A DNA stretch of 64,000 nt from positions 5,524,741 through 5,588,740 of the forward strand of contig NZ_DF820425.1 of assembly GCF_000617845.2 (NCBI RefSeq), given 5' to 3'. Position numbers and translations under genes: made by a program. This document shows, one piece after another, positions 17,281-26,423 of the stretch; positions within the stretch are counted from its first letter, which is position 1, and the number at the start of each line of letters is the position of its first letter. The DNA is from Bradyrhizobium sp. DOA9. Lineage in GTDB: Bacteria; Pseudomonadota; Alphaproteobacteria; Rhizobiales; Xanthobacteraceae. The notes beneath the pieces were generated by a model. That model did not search any database. It was not told the DNA's origin and saw nothing but the letters and a program-made list of their open reading frames with translations.

Positions 17281-18786
17281 ATGCAAGATAAATCCATCGC
17301 TGAAGAGTATGACGTCGTGATCGTCGGCCGCGGGCCGGTGGGCGCCACGCTCGCCAACCTGCTCGGCCTGTGCGGTGTGCGGACGCTGGTGCTGGAGCGC
17401 GAGGCGCGGACCTATCATTTGCCGCGGGCCGTGCATTTCGATGATGAATGCATGCGCGTGTTCCAGACCATCGGGCTTGCCGAAGCGATCCTGCCGCATG
17501 TCATTCTCAGCCCCGGCATGCTCTTTCTCGATGCCGCCGGCCGCATGCTGCTGGACTGGTCCCGTCCGCAGACGCCGACGCCGATGGGCTGGCATCTCAG
17601 CTATCGCTTCCACCAGCCGGATCTGGAGGACGTGCTGATCGGCGGCCTCGCCCGCTGGCCGCACGTCGCCTTGCGCAGCCGCTGCGATGTGTTCGCGCTC
17701 GATCAGGACGAGCACGGCGTGCGCGTCCGTTACGAAGACCTCTCCAACGGAAGGCTCGGCGAGGTCCGCGCCGGCTACGTGATCGGCTGCGACGGCGCCC
17801 GCTCCCTGGTGCGCCGCTTCATCGGCTCGGGGATGGACGACCTCGGCTTCCACGAGCGCTGGCTGGTGATCGACGTTCTGCTCAAGCGCGCGCGCGACGA
17901 CCTCGGCGATTACAGCCTGCAGCATTGCGATCCCAGGCGGCCGGCGACTTACGTGCGCGGCACCGGCACGCGGCGGCGCTGGGAGATCACGGTCCTCGCC
18001 GACGAGGACTCGCAGGAGGTCGCGCAACCCGGGAAGGTCTGGGAGCTGCTGTCGCGCTGGATCACGCCCGACGATGCCGAGCTCGAGCGCGCTGCGGTCT
18101 ACACTTTCCATTCGGTCATCGCGCAGCAATGGCGGAACGGACGATTGCTGCTCGCGGGCGATTCCGCGCACCAGACCCCGCCCTTTCTCGGCCAGGGCAT
18201 GTGCGCCGGCATCCGCGATGCCGCCAACCTCGCCTGGAAGCTGGCGAGCGTGATCCAGGGCGGCGCCGCGCCCGATCTGCTCGACACCTATCAGAGCGAG
18301 CGCCTGCCGCATGTGCGCGAGTTCATCGAGCTCGCCATTCGCCTCGGCGGGGTCATCAACACCAAGGCGATCGAGGCCGGCCTTGCTGCCGGCGAAGCGC
18401 GCGAGAACGCGCCGGTCAGGCTGGAGGTGAAGAAGCCGCTGCTCGGCCCCGGACTGGGGTTCGGCGATTTGCCGCTCGCCGGACACCTGGCGCCACAATT
18501 CATGCTGAGCGGACACCGCAGCGACGACCGGACCGGCTATCGTCATGTGCTGCTCATCGAGACCGCGGCCGCACTGCCGTCGCGCCTCGCGCTGTCGCAG
18601 ACCGGGATCGAGATCCTCACCGGCGACGACGCCGAAGGTGTCGGAGACTGGCTGCGCGAGCACGGCATCATCGCCGCACTGGTTCGTCCCGACCGTTACA
18701 TTCGCGGCACCGCCCGCAACGCGGCCGAGCTCGACCGCCTCATCGCCGCCATCAATCTTGCGACCCACGTGCCGTCCGCGGCCTGA
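17281..18786 (+). CDS. FAD-dependent aromatic hydroxylase, MhpA-like (3-(3-hydroxyphenyl)propionate hydroxylase family)
   Basis: A 501-residue class A flavoprotein monooxygenase. The FAD-binding P-loop is VVIVGRGPVGATLANLL (about residues 12-28), the second FAD site is RLLLAGDSAHQTPPFLGQGM (about 284-303), and the middle region has the D-G motif CDGARSLVRR. These are the hallmarks of MhpA and related phenol/hydroxyphenyl hydroxylases. The frame opens at 17167, but the ATG at 17281, after GGGGAAGAGA, begins the conserved protein. It heads an operon with an FAH-family gene and a binding protein, and would hydroxylate a phenolic acid to the catechol that the dioxygenase at 12776 cleaves. Substrate by inference only. 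Confidence 0.88.
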   Translation: MQDKSIAEEYDVVIVGRGPVGATLANLLGLCGVRTLVLEREARTYHLPRAVHFDDECMRVFQTIGLAEAILPHVILSPGMLFLDAAGRMLLDWSRPQTPTPMGWHLSYRFHQPDLEDVLIGGLARWPHVALRSRCDVFALDQDEHGVRVRYEDLSNGRLGEVRAGYVIGCDGARSLVRRFIGSGMDDLGFHERWLVIDVLLKRARDDLGDYSLQHCDPRRPATYVRGTGTRRRWEITVLADEDSQEVAQPGKVWELLSRWITPDDAELERAAVYTFHSVIAQQWRNGRLLLAGDSAHQTPPFLGQGMCAGIRDAANLAWKLASVIQGGAAPDLLDTYQSERLPHVREFIELAIRLGGVINTKAIEAGLAAGEARENAPVRLEVKKPLLGPGLGFGDLPLAGHLAPQFMLSGHRSDDRTGYRHVLLIETAAALPSRLALSQTGIEILTGDDAEGVGDWLREHGIIAALVRPDRYIRGTARNAAELDRLIAAINLATHVPSAA

Positions 18787-18811
18787 TCGAACCAACTTTC
18801 AAGGATACCTC

Positions 18812-19663
18812 ATGAAGCTGCTGTCTTTCATCACCGGCGATCGCGCCTCCTTCGGGGCCCTCAAGGACAATGGCGTCGTCGATCTCGGCGCGCGGATGGC
18901 GGGGTGCGCCACGCTGCGGCAGCTGCTCGAATCCGGTCGCCTCGCCGAAGCGGCAAGGCTCACCGCATCGGCTGCCCCCGACCATGCGCTCGACAAGGTC
19001 AGCTTCGCGCCCGTGATCCCCGATCCCGGCAAGATCATCTGCGTCGGCCTCAATTATCGCGATCACGTCGCCGAGACCGGTCGCACCGTCACGGAGAAGC
19101 CGGCGCTGTTTGCGCGCTTCGCCTGCAGCCAGGTCGGCCATCTCCAGCCCATCGTGAAACCAGGGGTGAGCGACGACTTCGACTACGAAGGCGAGCTCGC
19201 GCTCGTCATCGGCAAGGCTGGCCGTCACATCCCGGCCGGCCGCGCGCTCGACCATGTCGCCGGCTATTCCTGCTACAACGAAGGCAGCATCCGCGACTGG
19301 CAGCGCCACACCAGCCAATTCCTCGCCGGCAAGACCTTTGCCGAGAGCGGCAGTTTCGGTCCGTGGCTGGTGACGACCGACGAGATTCCGGATCCGTCAA
19401 AGCTCACCTTGCAGACCCGGCTCAACGGCAACATCGTGCAGGACACCACGACGGATCTCCTGATCACCGCCATCCCCGAGCTGATCGCCTACATCTCCAC
19501 GATCTGCCCGCTCGTGCCCGGCGACGTCATTGTCACGGGCACGCCGGGCGGTGTCGGCGCCAAGCGCACGCCGCCCTTGTGGATGCGCCCCGGCGACACC
19601 GTCGAAGTCGAGATCTCCGGCATCGGCACCTTGCGCAACACGGTGATCGCCGAACCGGCCTGA
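18812..19663 (+). CDS. Fumarylacetoacetate hydrolase (FAH) family protein
   Basis: A 283-residue FAH-fold enzyme. An N-terminal domain (1-65) precedes the catalytic core, which begins PGKIICVGLNYRDHVAETG. Metal ligands are the glutamates of FDYEGELALVIG and an Asp further on; GTPGGVGAKRTPPLWMRPGD is the conserved C-terminal loop. Family members include 2-keto-pentenoate hydratases, HpcE-type decarboxylase/isomerases and acylpyruvate hydrolases, which process ring-cleavage products. Start ATG 18812 is chosen over the longer open frame because it begins the conserved fold and follows AAGGA. It is 25 bases after the hydroxylase gene, so part of the same operon. Confidence 0.88.
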   Translation: MKLLSFITGDRASFGALKDNGVVDLGARMAGCATLRQLLESGRLAEAARLTASAAPDHALDKVSFAPVIPDPGKIICVGLNYRDHVAETGRTVTEKPALFARFACSQVGHLQPIVKPGVSDDFDYEGELALVIGKAGRHIPAGRALDHVAGYSCYNEGSIRDWQRHTSQFLAGKTFAESGSFGPWLVTTDEIPDPSKLTLQTRLNGNIVQDTTTDLLITAIPELIAYISTICPLVPGDVIVTGTPGGVGAKRTPPLWMRPGDTVEVEISGIGTLRNTVIAEPA

Positions 19664-19705
19664 TCGCCAAGACCGATCAATCAACGATAAACCCAAGGAA
19701 ACGTC

Positions 19706-20917
19706 ATGGGCACGACCCGCACCAGCTCCGCGGCCGCTGTACTGATCACACTCGCGCTCGCGCCCCTCCCCGCGCGGGCCGAGATCAAGGGCGAAGCCAT
19801 CCGCATCGGCGTCCTCACCGACATGAACGGCGTGTTCGCGACCGCCATGGGCCCGGGCTCGGTCGAGGCGGCGCGGATGGCCGCCGAAGAGTTCGGCGGC
19901 AAGATCAACGGCAAGCCGATCGAGATCCTGCAGGCCGATCACCAGAACAAGCCGGATCTCGCTGCATCGCTGGCGCGAAAATGGTTCAGCGACGGGGTCC
20001 AGGCCATCGCCGATGGCGGCAGCTCCGGCGCGGCGCTGGCGGTGCAGGAGCTGGTGCGCGGCAACGGCAAGATATTCCTCATCTCCGGCGCCGGCGCGAA
20101 CCAGCTGACCGATGAAGCATGCGCCCCGACCAGCGTGCAATGGACCCAGGACGCCTATTCCACCGCCACCGCCGTGGTCTCCGGCATCATGCAGACCAGC
20201 AAGGAGCCCTGGTTCTTCATCACCGGCGATTACGCCTTCGGCCATTCGATCGAGGTAACCGCGCGCGAGCGCATCGCCGCCCTCGGCGGCAAGGTCGCCG
20301 GCAGCGTCAAGGCGCAACTCGGCACGCCTGACTACAGCTCTTTCCTGCTTCAGGCGCAGTCGTCGGGCGCCAAGATCCTGGCCATCAACGTCGCCGGCGA
20401 CAATGCGACTGCGATCAAGCAGGCCGAGGAGTTCGGGCTCGCCAGCCAGGGCATGAAGATCGTGCCGATGTCGTTCCAGAACGTCGACATCGAGGCGGTC
20501 GGGCTCAAGGCGACGCGCGGTGATCTCATCGTCACCTCGTTCTTCGAGGACGTCTCGCCGGCCGCCCGGAAATTCTCCGATGCGTTCTATGGCCGCCGCA
20601 AGGCGATGCCCTCGCAAATCCAGGCCGGCGTTTACTCCGCCGTGCGCCATTATTTGCAGGCGATCAAGGACACCGATTCCGACGACAGCGCGACCGTTAT
20701 GGCGAAGATGAAGGAGACGCCGGTGTCGGACGCCTACACCACCAACGGCCGCATCCGCGAGGACCAGCGCATGGTGCACGATCTCTATCTGGTCCAGGTC
20801 AAGACGCCGGAGGAATCGAAAGGCCCGTGGGACTTCGTCAAGCTGGTCGCAACGATCCCGCCCGACCAGGCCTTTCGTCCGCTCGACCGCAGCAAATGCG
20901 GCCTGGTCGGCAAATAG
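19706..20917 (+). CDS. ABC transporter substrate-binding protein, LivK/Peripla_BP_6 type
   Basis: A 403-residue exported binding protein with signal peptide ending near PLPARA (residue 28). The mature protein starts IKGEAIRIGVLTDMNGVFATAMG and contains GGSSGAALAVQEL and FFITGDYAFGHSIE, matching the Peripla_BP_6 group that includes aromatic-acid and urea/amide binding proteins. It is the third gene of the hydroxylase-FAH operon (42-base spacer after FAH), so uptake of the aromatic substrate is the likely role. No permease genes adjoin. The other LivK-type protein at 15928 flanks the same locus; the two may differ in ligand. Confidence 0.9.
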   Translation: MGTTRTSSAAAVLITLALAPLPARAEIKGEAIRIGVLTDMNGVFATAMGPGSVEAARMAAEEFGGKINGKPIEILQADHQNKPDLAASLARKWFSDGVQAIADGGSSGAALAVQELVRGNGKIFLISGAGANQLTDEACAPTSVQWTQDAYSTATAVVSGIMQTSKEPWFFITGDYAFGHSIEVTARERIAALGGKVAGSVKAQLGTPDYSSFLLQAQSSGAKILAINVAGDNATAIKQAEEFGLASQGMKIVPMSFQNVDIEAVGLKATRGDLIVTSFFEDVSPAARKFSDAFYGRRKAMPSQIQAGVYSAVRHYLQAIKDTDSDDSATVMAKMKETPVSDAYTTNGRIREDQRMVHDLYLVQVKTPEESKGPWDFVKLVATIPPDQAFRPLDRSKCGLVGK

Positions 20918-21010
20918 CGCCAGGCCTGGATTCCCGGTCATGATGATCCGCGCTCGATGCCCTCGGCGCGCGCAACCGCATCCCGGTCGGGCAGCCGAAC
21001 GCCGATCCAG

Positions 21011-21655
21011 TCAGTAGAGATTGGCAGTTCCATGATCGATGACCGCTTGAACGTCCGCTTCCGTCTCGCCTGATCGCGAGTGAGTCGCGATCGCGTGGGC
21101 CAGCGATGGCAAGGTCGATCGATCGGGCCAATGCTCGAGGTCCCAGAGTCTCGAACGGAGCACACATTTCGGACAATGTAGGAACACCTCGCGCACGTCG
21201 ATGATGAGGATCAAGTTCGGTGGCTTGCCATTAACGGCAAAACGCGCTTGCAGCGCACAATCACGGACGATTTTTCCGATCCCGCTGATGCGTAGCGTGT
21301 CGCCATGGCCAGGGATCATGAAGATCAGCCCTATTTCGGGATGCGCCAGCAAATTCTCGAACGTGTCGAGGCGATTATTTCCCACTCGATCTGGAATCGC
21401 CAGCGTCTTCTCGTCGAGTACCCCGACGAAGCCGGCTGGATCGCCCTTGGGTGAGACGTCTATCCGGCCGTCGCTCCCACGAGAAGCCACGACCACGAAC
21501 GGGCAAGCCGCAATGAACCGGCGGCATATCTCGTCAACGTGGTCGATGACTTTGTTGCTCGCACGAAAGCTCGGCGGATTGCAAACTTCGCGCAAGCGCT
21601 CCTGCGTCGTAATGATTTCTTCGTATCTTCGTGACATTTCGATTTCCGACACCAC
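21011..21655 (-). CDS. Pyridoxamine 5'-phosphate oxidase-fold flavin-binding protein
   Basis: A 214-residue protein of the PPOX/FMN-binding split-barrel family. Typical segments are CPFVVVASRGSDGRIDVSPKGDPAGFV, LAIPDRVGNNRLDTFENLL and HPEIGLIFMIPGHGDTLRISG, then the C-terminal VFLHCPKCVLRSRLWD, seen in the DR2398-like subgroup. The catalytic role is unknown; such proteins bind FMN or F420 and reduce small molecules. The ATG at about 21637 (MSRRYEE) is an equally possible start and avoids the GTG at 21655. It is on the same strand as the Bug protein gene just upstream (two bases apart), so the two may be co-transcribed. Confidence 0.82.
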   Translation of the reverse strand: MVSEIEMSRRYEEIITTQERLREVCNPPSFRASNKVIDHVDEICRRFIAACPFVVVASRGSDGRIDVSPKGDPAGFVGVLDEKTLAIPDRVGNNRLDTFENLLAHPEIGLIFMIPGHGDTLRISGIGKIVRDCALQARFAVNGKPPNLILIIDVREVFLHCPKCVLRSRLWDLEHWPDRSTLPSLAHAIATHSRSGETEADVQAVIDHGTANLY

Positions 21656-21656
21656 G

Positions 21657-22634
21657 CTACTCCGGTTTGATCTGGGCGGTGCGGATCACATGCCCCCAGC
21701 GCTCAGTCTGCTCGGCGATGAGCTTGGCGAACTCGGCCGGGGAGCCCTGTAACGGCGCCCCCCCGAGGTCCATCAGCCGCGCCTGGATAGCGGTATCCGA
21801 CAGACCCGCATTGATCTCGGCGTTCAGCCGCTCGACAATCTGAATTGGCGTGTGTCGGGGCGCTCCAATGCCGACCCAGCCGACCGACTCGTAACCCGGC
21901 ACGGTCTCCGCGACAGCAGGAATGTCAGGCAAAGCTGAAGACCGGGTCACGGTTGTCACCGCCAGCGCGCGCAGCTTGCCCGACTTGACGTGTTCGAGCG
22001 ACGAGACGATCGGATCGAACGCCATCTGGATTTCGCCTCGCAGAAGGTCGGACAACATCGCTGCGGAGCCGCGATAGCGCACATGCACCACGTCGATGCC
22101 GGTCATCATCTTGAACAGCTCGCCCGCCATGTGCTGCGGGCTGCCGTTGCCCGCGGACCCAAAATTCAGTTTGCCCGGATTGGCCTTGGCGTGAGCAATC
22201 AGCTCGGACACGGTGCCTGCCGGAATGGATGGATGCACCGCCATGACGAGCGGATTGCGCATGATCCCGCCGACCGGCGCGATATCGCGGATGAAGTTGA
22301 AGCTGAGCTTCTCGTAGAGAGTGGCATTGATGGCGTTGAACGATCCAGCCAGCAGGAGTGTGTGGCCGTCCGCCGCCGACGTCACCACCGCCTCGGTCCC
22401 GATATTGCCGCCCGCGCCCGGCCGGTTTTCAATGGTGCAGGGCTGTCCAAGGCGCTCCGACAACCAATGACCGATCAACCGTGCGCTGACGTCGGCAGCG
22501 CCTCCGGCGGCTTGCGGCACAATCAAGCGGATTGGCCGCGCCGGGTACGTCTCTGCTCGTGCGGTCGTTCCCAGGACCGGCAGAGCGGCAATCCCCGCGG
22601 CGAGTTGAAGCAGTCTACGGCGCGCAATGGTCAT
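21657..22634 (-). CDS. Bug/TctC-family tripartite tricarboxylate transporter substrate-binding protein
   Basis: A 325-residue periplasmic protein. The signal sequence starts MTIARRRLLQLAAG with an R-R-R cluster before a hydrophobic stretch and ARA cleavage site, so Tat or Sec export. The mature start is YPARPIRLIVPQAAGGAADV, the Bug family hallmark; NRPGAGGNIGTEAV and GSAGNGSPQHMAGELF follow. The frame extends upstream to 22691, but 22634 begins the signal peptide. No TctA/TctB membrane genes are present. Bug proteins bind carboxylates and related ligands. It is divergent from the CadC-like regulator gene (119-base gap). Confidence 0.9.
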   Translation of the reverse strand: MTIARRRLLQLAAGIAALPVLGTTARAETYPARPIRLIVPQAAGGAADVSARLIGHWLSERLGQPCTIENRPGAGGNIGTEAVVTSAADGHTLLLAGSFNAINATLYEKLSFNFIRDIAPVGGIMRNPLVMAVHPSIPAGTVSELIAHAKANPGKLNFGSAGNGSPQHMAGELFKMMTGIDVVHVRYRGSAAMLSDLLRGEIQMAFDPIVSSLEHVKSGKLRALAVTTVTRSSALPDIPAVAETVPGYESVGWVGIGAPRHTPIQIVERLNAEINAGLSDTAIQARLMDLGGAPLQGSPAEFAKLIAEQTERWGHVIRTAQIKPE

Positions 22635-22753
22635 GAGCTGGGCCCTTTTTGCTGCAACACTATCGCGATACTTGTGCCATGCCCTCGGCATGACCGCTTT
22701 GCGAACGGCTTACTTTTTCCTTACCTTGGCCTTCATTCGACGGGCTCGGTGGC

Positions 22754-24328
22754 ATGCCTTTGCTGGAGTGCAAGTTGCAGTATCGGTTCGAAGAATATGT
22801 GCTGAACACCGACCGCCGGGAACTTAGGAACGGCGGCGAGGTGGTTAGCCTTGCACCGCAAGTCTTTGATATCCTCTGTTTTCTGATCCGTCATCGCGAG
22901 CGTGTCGTCAGCAAGGACGATCTCATCGCAAGCATCTGGGGCGGGCGGAACGTTTCAGAGTCCGCGCTGACGACGCGGCTGAACGGCGCCCGCAAGGCGA
23001 TTGGCGACAGTGGCGAGGAACAACGGCTGATCAAGACGCTTCCTCGCAAGGGATTCCGCTTCGTCGGCGAGGTTCAAGAGCAAGAAACGTCGGCGACCTT
23101 TGCGGCAAAAGTTGCGCCGGCCCGCACCTTGCACGACCTGCCCTCGATCGTCGTTCTGCCATTTGCAAACCTCGGTGGCGACCCGCTGCAGGATTACTTC
23201 AGCGATGGAATTGTCGAGGACATCACGACCGAACTATCTCGGTTCTCCGAGCTGTTCGTCATCGCGCGCAACACGAGTTTCACTTACAAAGGTCACGCCG
23301 TTGACGTCCGCGCCGTGAGGCGAGACCTCGGTGTGCGGTATGTGCTGGAAGGCAGTGTACGCAGAGCCGAAAAGCGAGTGCGGATCACCGGCCAGTTGAT
23401 TGATGCCGAAAGCGGAAAGCATATTTGGGCAGACCGGTTCGAAAGTTCGATCGAGGATATCTTCGAGCTGCAGGATCAGATGGCGCGCAGCGTGGTGGGC
23501 GCGATCGCTCCCAGGCTGGAACAAGCTGAAATTGAGCGCGCCAAACAGAAGCCGACGGAAAGCCTGAGCGCCTACGATTGCTTTCTGCGCGGGATGGCCG
23601 GTTGGCACGACTGGACCAGATCGGGTCACGATGCCGCGCTAAAGCAATTCTACCGCGCGATTGAGCTCGATTCTGCATTTGCAAGGCCGCATGCGCTCGC
23701 CGCAGCCTGCTTTCTCATGCGCAAGTCGAATGGCTGGGTCGTTGATCGCTCTGCGGAGACGGCCGAGACCAACCGGCTTGCGCGACGAGCGGCGGACCTC
23801 GGCCGGGCCGATGCCGTCGCGCTCTCCTGGAGCGCACATGCGCTGGCTCATGTCGTCGGCGATATCAAGGCCGGGGTTGCTCTGATTGATCATGCCCTGA
23901 AATTGAACCCGAATCTTGCCGTCGCCTGGCAACGCAGCGGCTGGATCCGTGTCTATGCGGGAGACTGCGACGTCGCGATCGAGCACTTGCGCAACGCCAT
24001 GCGCCTCAGTCCGCTCGACCCGCTCATGCATCTCGCCTGCAGCGCTATGGCCTTCGCTTATTTCCTTCTTGACGATCTTGACCAGTCTTCCACATGGTCA
24101 GACCGGGCTTTGCAGATGCGACCTGACTGGCCCGTTGCGCTGCGCATTTCGGCGATGAGCCATGCCTTTGCCGGCCGGGAGCGTCTGGCACGAGACGCGA
24201 TGACGCGGCTGCGCGCGCTGCAACCCACCCTGCGGCTATCAAATCTGCACGAGCAGATATTCCTCCATCGGCCTGAACACATGCGGAGGTTCGTCGATGG
24301 TATGAGGCGTGCCGGGTTGCCCGAATAG
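22754..24328 (+). CDS. CadC-like winged-helix regulator with TolB-like and TPR domains
   Basis: A 524-residue protein. An OmpR/CadC-type winged helix occupies about residues 5-98 (FEEYVLNTDRRELRNGG...PQVFDILCFLIRH). A TolB-like beta domain (about 125-245) starts SIVVLPFANLGGDPLQDYFSDG and includes GVRYVLEGSVRR and HIWADRFE. The C-terminal half is tetratricopeptide-like repeats (about 270-500). The same architecture occurs in proteins annotated as adenylate-cyclase-like in rhizobia, but no cyclase domain is visible here. Unlike CadC there is no clear membrane segment between DNA-binding and sensor parts. It is probably a soluble transcription factor, perhaps for the divergent Bug gene. Target unknown. 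Confidence 0.85.
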   Translation: MPLLECKLQYRFEEYVLNTDRRELRNGGEVVSLAPQVFDILCFLIRHRERVVSKDDLIASIWGGRNVSESALTTRLNGARKAIGDSGEEQRLIKTLPRKGFRFVGEVQEQETSATFAAKVAPARTLHDLPSIVVLPFANLGGDPLQDYFSDGIVEDITTELSRFSELFVIARNTSFTYKGHAVDVRAVRRDLGVRYVLEGSVRRAEKRVRITGQLIDAESGKHIWADRFESSIEDIFELQDQMARSVVGAIAPRLEQAEIERAKQKPTESLSAYDCFLRGMAGWHDWTRSGHDAALKQFYRAIELDSAFARPHALAAACFLMRKSNGWVVDRSAETAETNRLARRAADLGRADAVALSWSAHALAHVVGDIKAGVALIDHALKLNPNLAVAWQRSGWIRVYAGDCDVAIEHLRNAMRLSPLDPLMHLACSAMAFAYFLLDDLDQSSTWSDRALQMRPDWPVALRISAMSHAFAGRERLARDAMTRLRALQPTLRLSNLHEQIFLHRPEHMRRFVDGMRRAGLPE

Positions 24329-24444
24329 ACGACAACAGGCTCCTGTCCCGTCCTGGTCAAGGGCCGCTCTGGGAAACACGGCGCGCGGATGGCAGCACAA
24401 GCCACCGATCGCCACCTGGACGCGGCAATCTGCGCGTTCATGCC

Positions 24445-25287
24445 CTACGCGAGATAGCGCGTGATGTAGCCTTCCATCGCGTAGAGCGCGCAGAGCGCGA
24501 GGCTCGACCATACCGCCGCGCTGAAATACAGGAACATCCAGGTCAGTTCGCCCTTCCAATGCGCGATGTCGTGGGTCACCACCCAGCGCGTCGCGACGTC
24601 GTGCAGGCCTTCGAGGAACCCTAAGAACCTGCCGCCCTCGGCGTGCCCTGCCCGCCAGCGGCTGAGATACATCGGCACGTCGACGGTGATGAGGAAGGCG
24701 AGGAAGCAGGCGATGCCGACGATGCCTGCGATCAGCGCCCAGCGCACCACGCCCTGGAATTCCGGCATCAGGCGGCACAGCGCGATGCCGGCGAGGAAGA
24801 AGGTCACCGCCCACAGCGAATTCTCGATCGCGTTGTACAGATAGTTGGTGGTGACCACCGCGTACCAGGAGAAGCACTCGGCGATGATGATCACCGGGAC
24901 GATCACCCAGGCGATGTTCACCACCGTCTCGGCGCCGGTCATGGTGCCGAGCTGATGCAGGATGATCGCCCATTGCGCGGCGAAGCAGACTTCGGCCACG
25001 GTTGCGACCGAGCGTCCGACGAAAACGCTGGAGAGCCAGGTGTCGAACAGGCAGATGCGCTGCACGTCGGCGCGCGGCAGCACCGAGCGGAAGGCACAGC
25101 CGAACACATAGCCGGCGCACAGCAGGAACATCAGCCCGATGTCCGAGCCGCCACTGATGCTGCCCGCAACTGTCGGGTAGAACTCACGGTACAACATGAA
25201 CCAGACGAGGATGTTGGCGCTGCTCACAAGCGTGAGGGATCCCCACCACCACGCCAGGGGATTTGACCGCGCCTGCCATTGCAACAT
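24445..25287 (-). CDS. Polytopic membrane protein of unknown function
   Basis: A 280-residue protein with about seven hydrophobic helices, aromatic- and Cys-rich. A predicted N-terminal helix starts near PLAWWWGSLTLVSSANILVWF, and later helices include WVIVPVIIIAECFSWYAVV and WALIAGIVGIACFLAF. I do not recognise a named family. The frame is open upstream to 25443, but GCGGAG eight bases before the ATG at 25287 fixes the start. It is divergent from the IclR gene at 25503 across a 215-base region holding a candidate IclR operator, so it may be a target of that regulator. No catalytic motif is evident. Confidence 0.75.
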   Translation of the reverse strand: MLQWQARSNPLAWWWGSLTLVSSANILVWFMLYREFYPTVAGSISGGSDIGLMFLLCAGYVFGCAFRSVLPRADVQRICLFDTWLSSVFVGRSVATVAEVCFAAQWAIILHQLGTMTGAETVVNIAWVIVPVIIIAECFSWYAVVTTNYLYNAIENSLWAVTFFLAGIALCRLMPEFQGVVRWALIAGIVGIACFLAFLITVDVPMYLSRWRAGHAEGGRFLGFLEGLHDVATRWVVTHDIAHWKGELTWMFLYFSAAVWSSLALCALYAMEGYITRYLA

Positions 25288-25437
25288 GAACTGCTCCGCA
25301 ATTTTATCGACCTGACATGTCGTCGTAATAATCCTGTCACAGAACGGCATGCAATCACGACAAAAATCTGCGTGCCCGCTCGTTCCAGCGATGCTCGCAA
25401 CGCGGAAAAGCACGCGGCGGCAGCGCGTCCACATATC

Positions 25438-25487
25438 GGACAATTTTTCCTCACGCGACGAATTTATTGGACATTCGAAATCTGTCC
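25438..25487. promoter_or_regulatory. Candidate IclR operator region
   Basis: GGACATTCGAAATCTGTCC (25469-25487) is an inverted repeat with GGACA/TGTCC arms around a TTCGAA core. A further GGACA half site lies at 25438-25442, 31 bases (three helical turns) upstream. The palindrome ends 15 bases before the IclR start codon, a position suited to autorepression. Confidence 0.55.
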
Positions 25488-25502
25488 GCCTGATATTCCG
25501 GG

Positions 25503-26387
25503 ATGGATCCGACTGACTCCTCCAAACCGCACCATCCGCTCTCCTCCGCCGCAGCCGTGCTGGCCGAGAGCGCCGATGACGCCGCCTTCGCCACCACGCT
25601 GGCCAAGGGGCTCGTCGTGCTGGAGGCGTTCAAGGCCGGGAGCACGCTGCTGGGCAACATGGAGCTGTCGACCCTGACGGGCATCCCGCGCCCGACCGTG
25701 GCGCGGCTGACCCATACGCTCGCCGAGCTCGGCTATCTCCGCTACGACCCCGAGCGATCGAAGTACCGCGTCGGTGCACGGGCGCTGCGCATGGCGCATC
25801 CCCTGCTCGCCGGAATGCAATTCCGCCAAGTGGCGCGGCCGATGATGCAGGAGCTGGCGCACAGCGTCCGCGGCACGGTCTCGATCGGCCTGCTCGATGC
25901 GACGTCGATGATCTATGTCGAGACCGCGCGCTCCGGCGATGTCGGCCCGCACGTGCCCGATATCGGCATGCCCATTCCCGTCGTGATGACCGCCATGGGC
26001 CGCGCCGCGGCGGCGACCTTGCCGCCGGCCGATGCAGACCGGCTGGAACGCGCTCTCGCCGGCGAGGATGCCGCCCTGTGGTCGGCGCTCCGCGACAAAT
26101 ACCGCGCCGGGATCGCACAATGCAAAAGCCGCGGCTTCTGCACCTGCTGGGGCGAGTACATGCCCTCGATCCATGCCGTCGCCGCGCCGCTGTTTCATAT
26201 CAGCGAAGCGAAACAATCGTTCTCGATCAATTGCGGCATCCCCGCCTTCCGGCTCCAGCCTGGGCAGCTCGAGAGCGAAATTGGTCCGCGCATTGCGGCG
26301 CTTGCCGACAGCATCCGGGCCATGGTCGGAGCGGCGATGCCCACGGCCGAGACGCGCAAGCAAAACAAGAAGAGCGCCAGGACATGA
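25503..26387 (+). CDS. IclR-family transcriptional regulator (second)
   Basis: A 294-residue regulator. The helix-turn-helix lies at about residues 35-100 (LGNMELSTLTGIPRPTVARLTHTLAELGYL), followed by the effector domain with GTVSIGLLDATSMIYVETARS, GRAAAATLP and a C-terminal CTCWGEYMPSIHAVAAPLF segment. Two cysteines in the CTCWGE segment sit in the ligand-binding region. It begins an apparent transcription unit with a Bug protein (36 bases on) and a LivK protein, and is divergent from the membrane protein at 25287. A palindrome immediately upstream suggests autoregulation. It probably controls uptake of an unidentified organic acid. Confidence 0.9.
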   Translation: MDPTDSSKPHHPLSSAAAVLAESADDAAFATTLAKGLVVLEAFKAGSTLLGNMELSTLTGIPRPTVARLTHTLAELGYLRYDPERSKYRVGARALRMAHPLLAGMQFRQVARPMMQELAHSVRGTVSIGLLDATSMIYVETARSGDVGPHVPDIGMPIPVVMTAMGRAAAATLPPADADRLERALAGEDAALWSALRDKYRAGIAQCKSRGFCTCWGEYMPSIHAVAAPLFHISEAKQSFSINCGIPAFRLQPGQLESEIGPRIAALADSIRAMVGAAMPTAETRKQNKKSART

Positions 26388-26423
26388 GCAAACGCGCCGG
26401 CGCCCCATCTCCGGGAGGCCATC

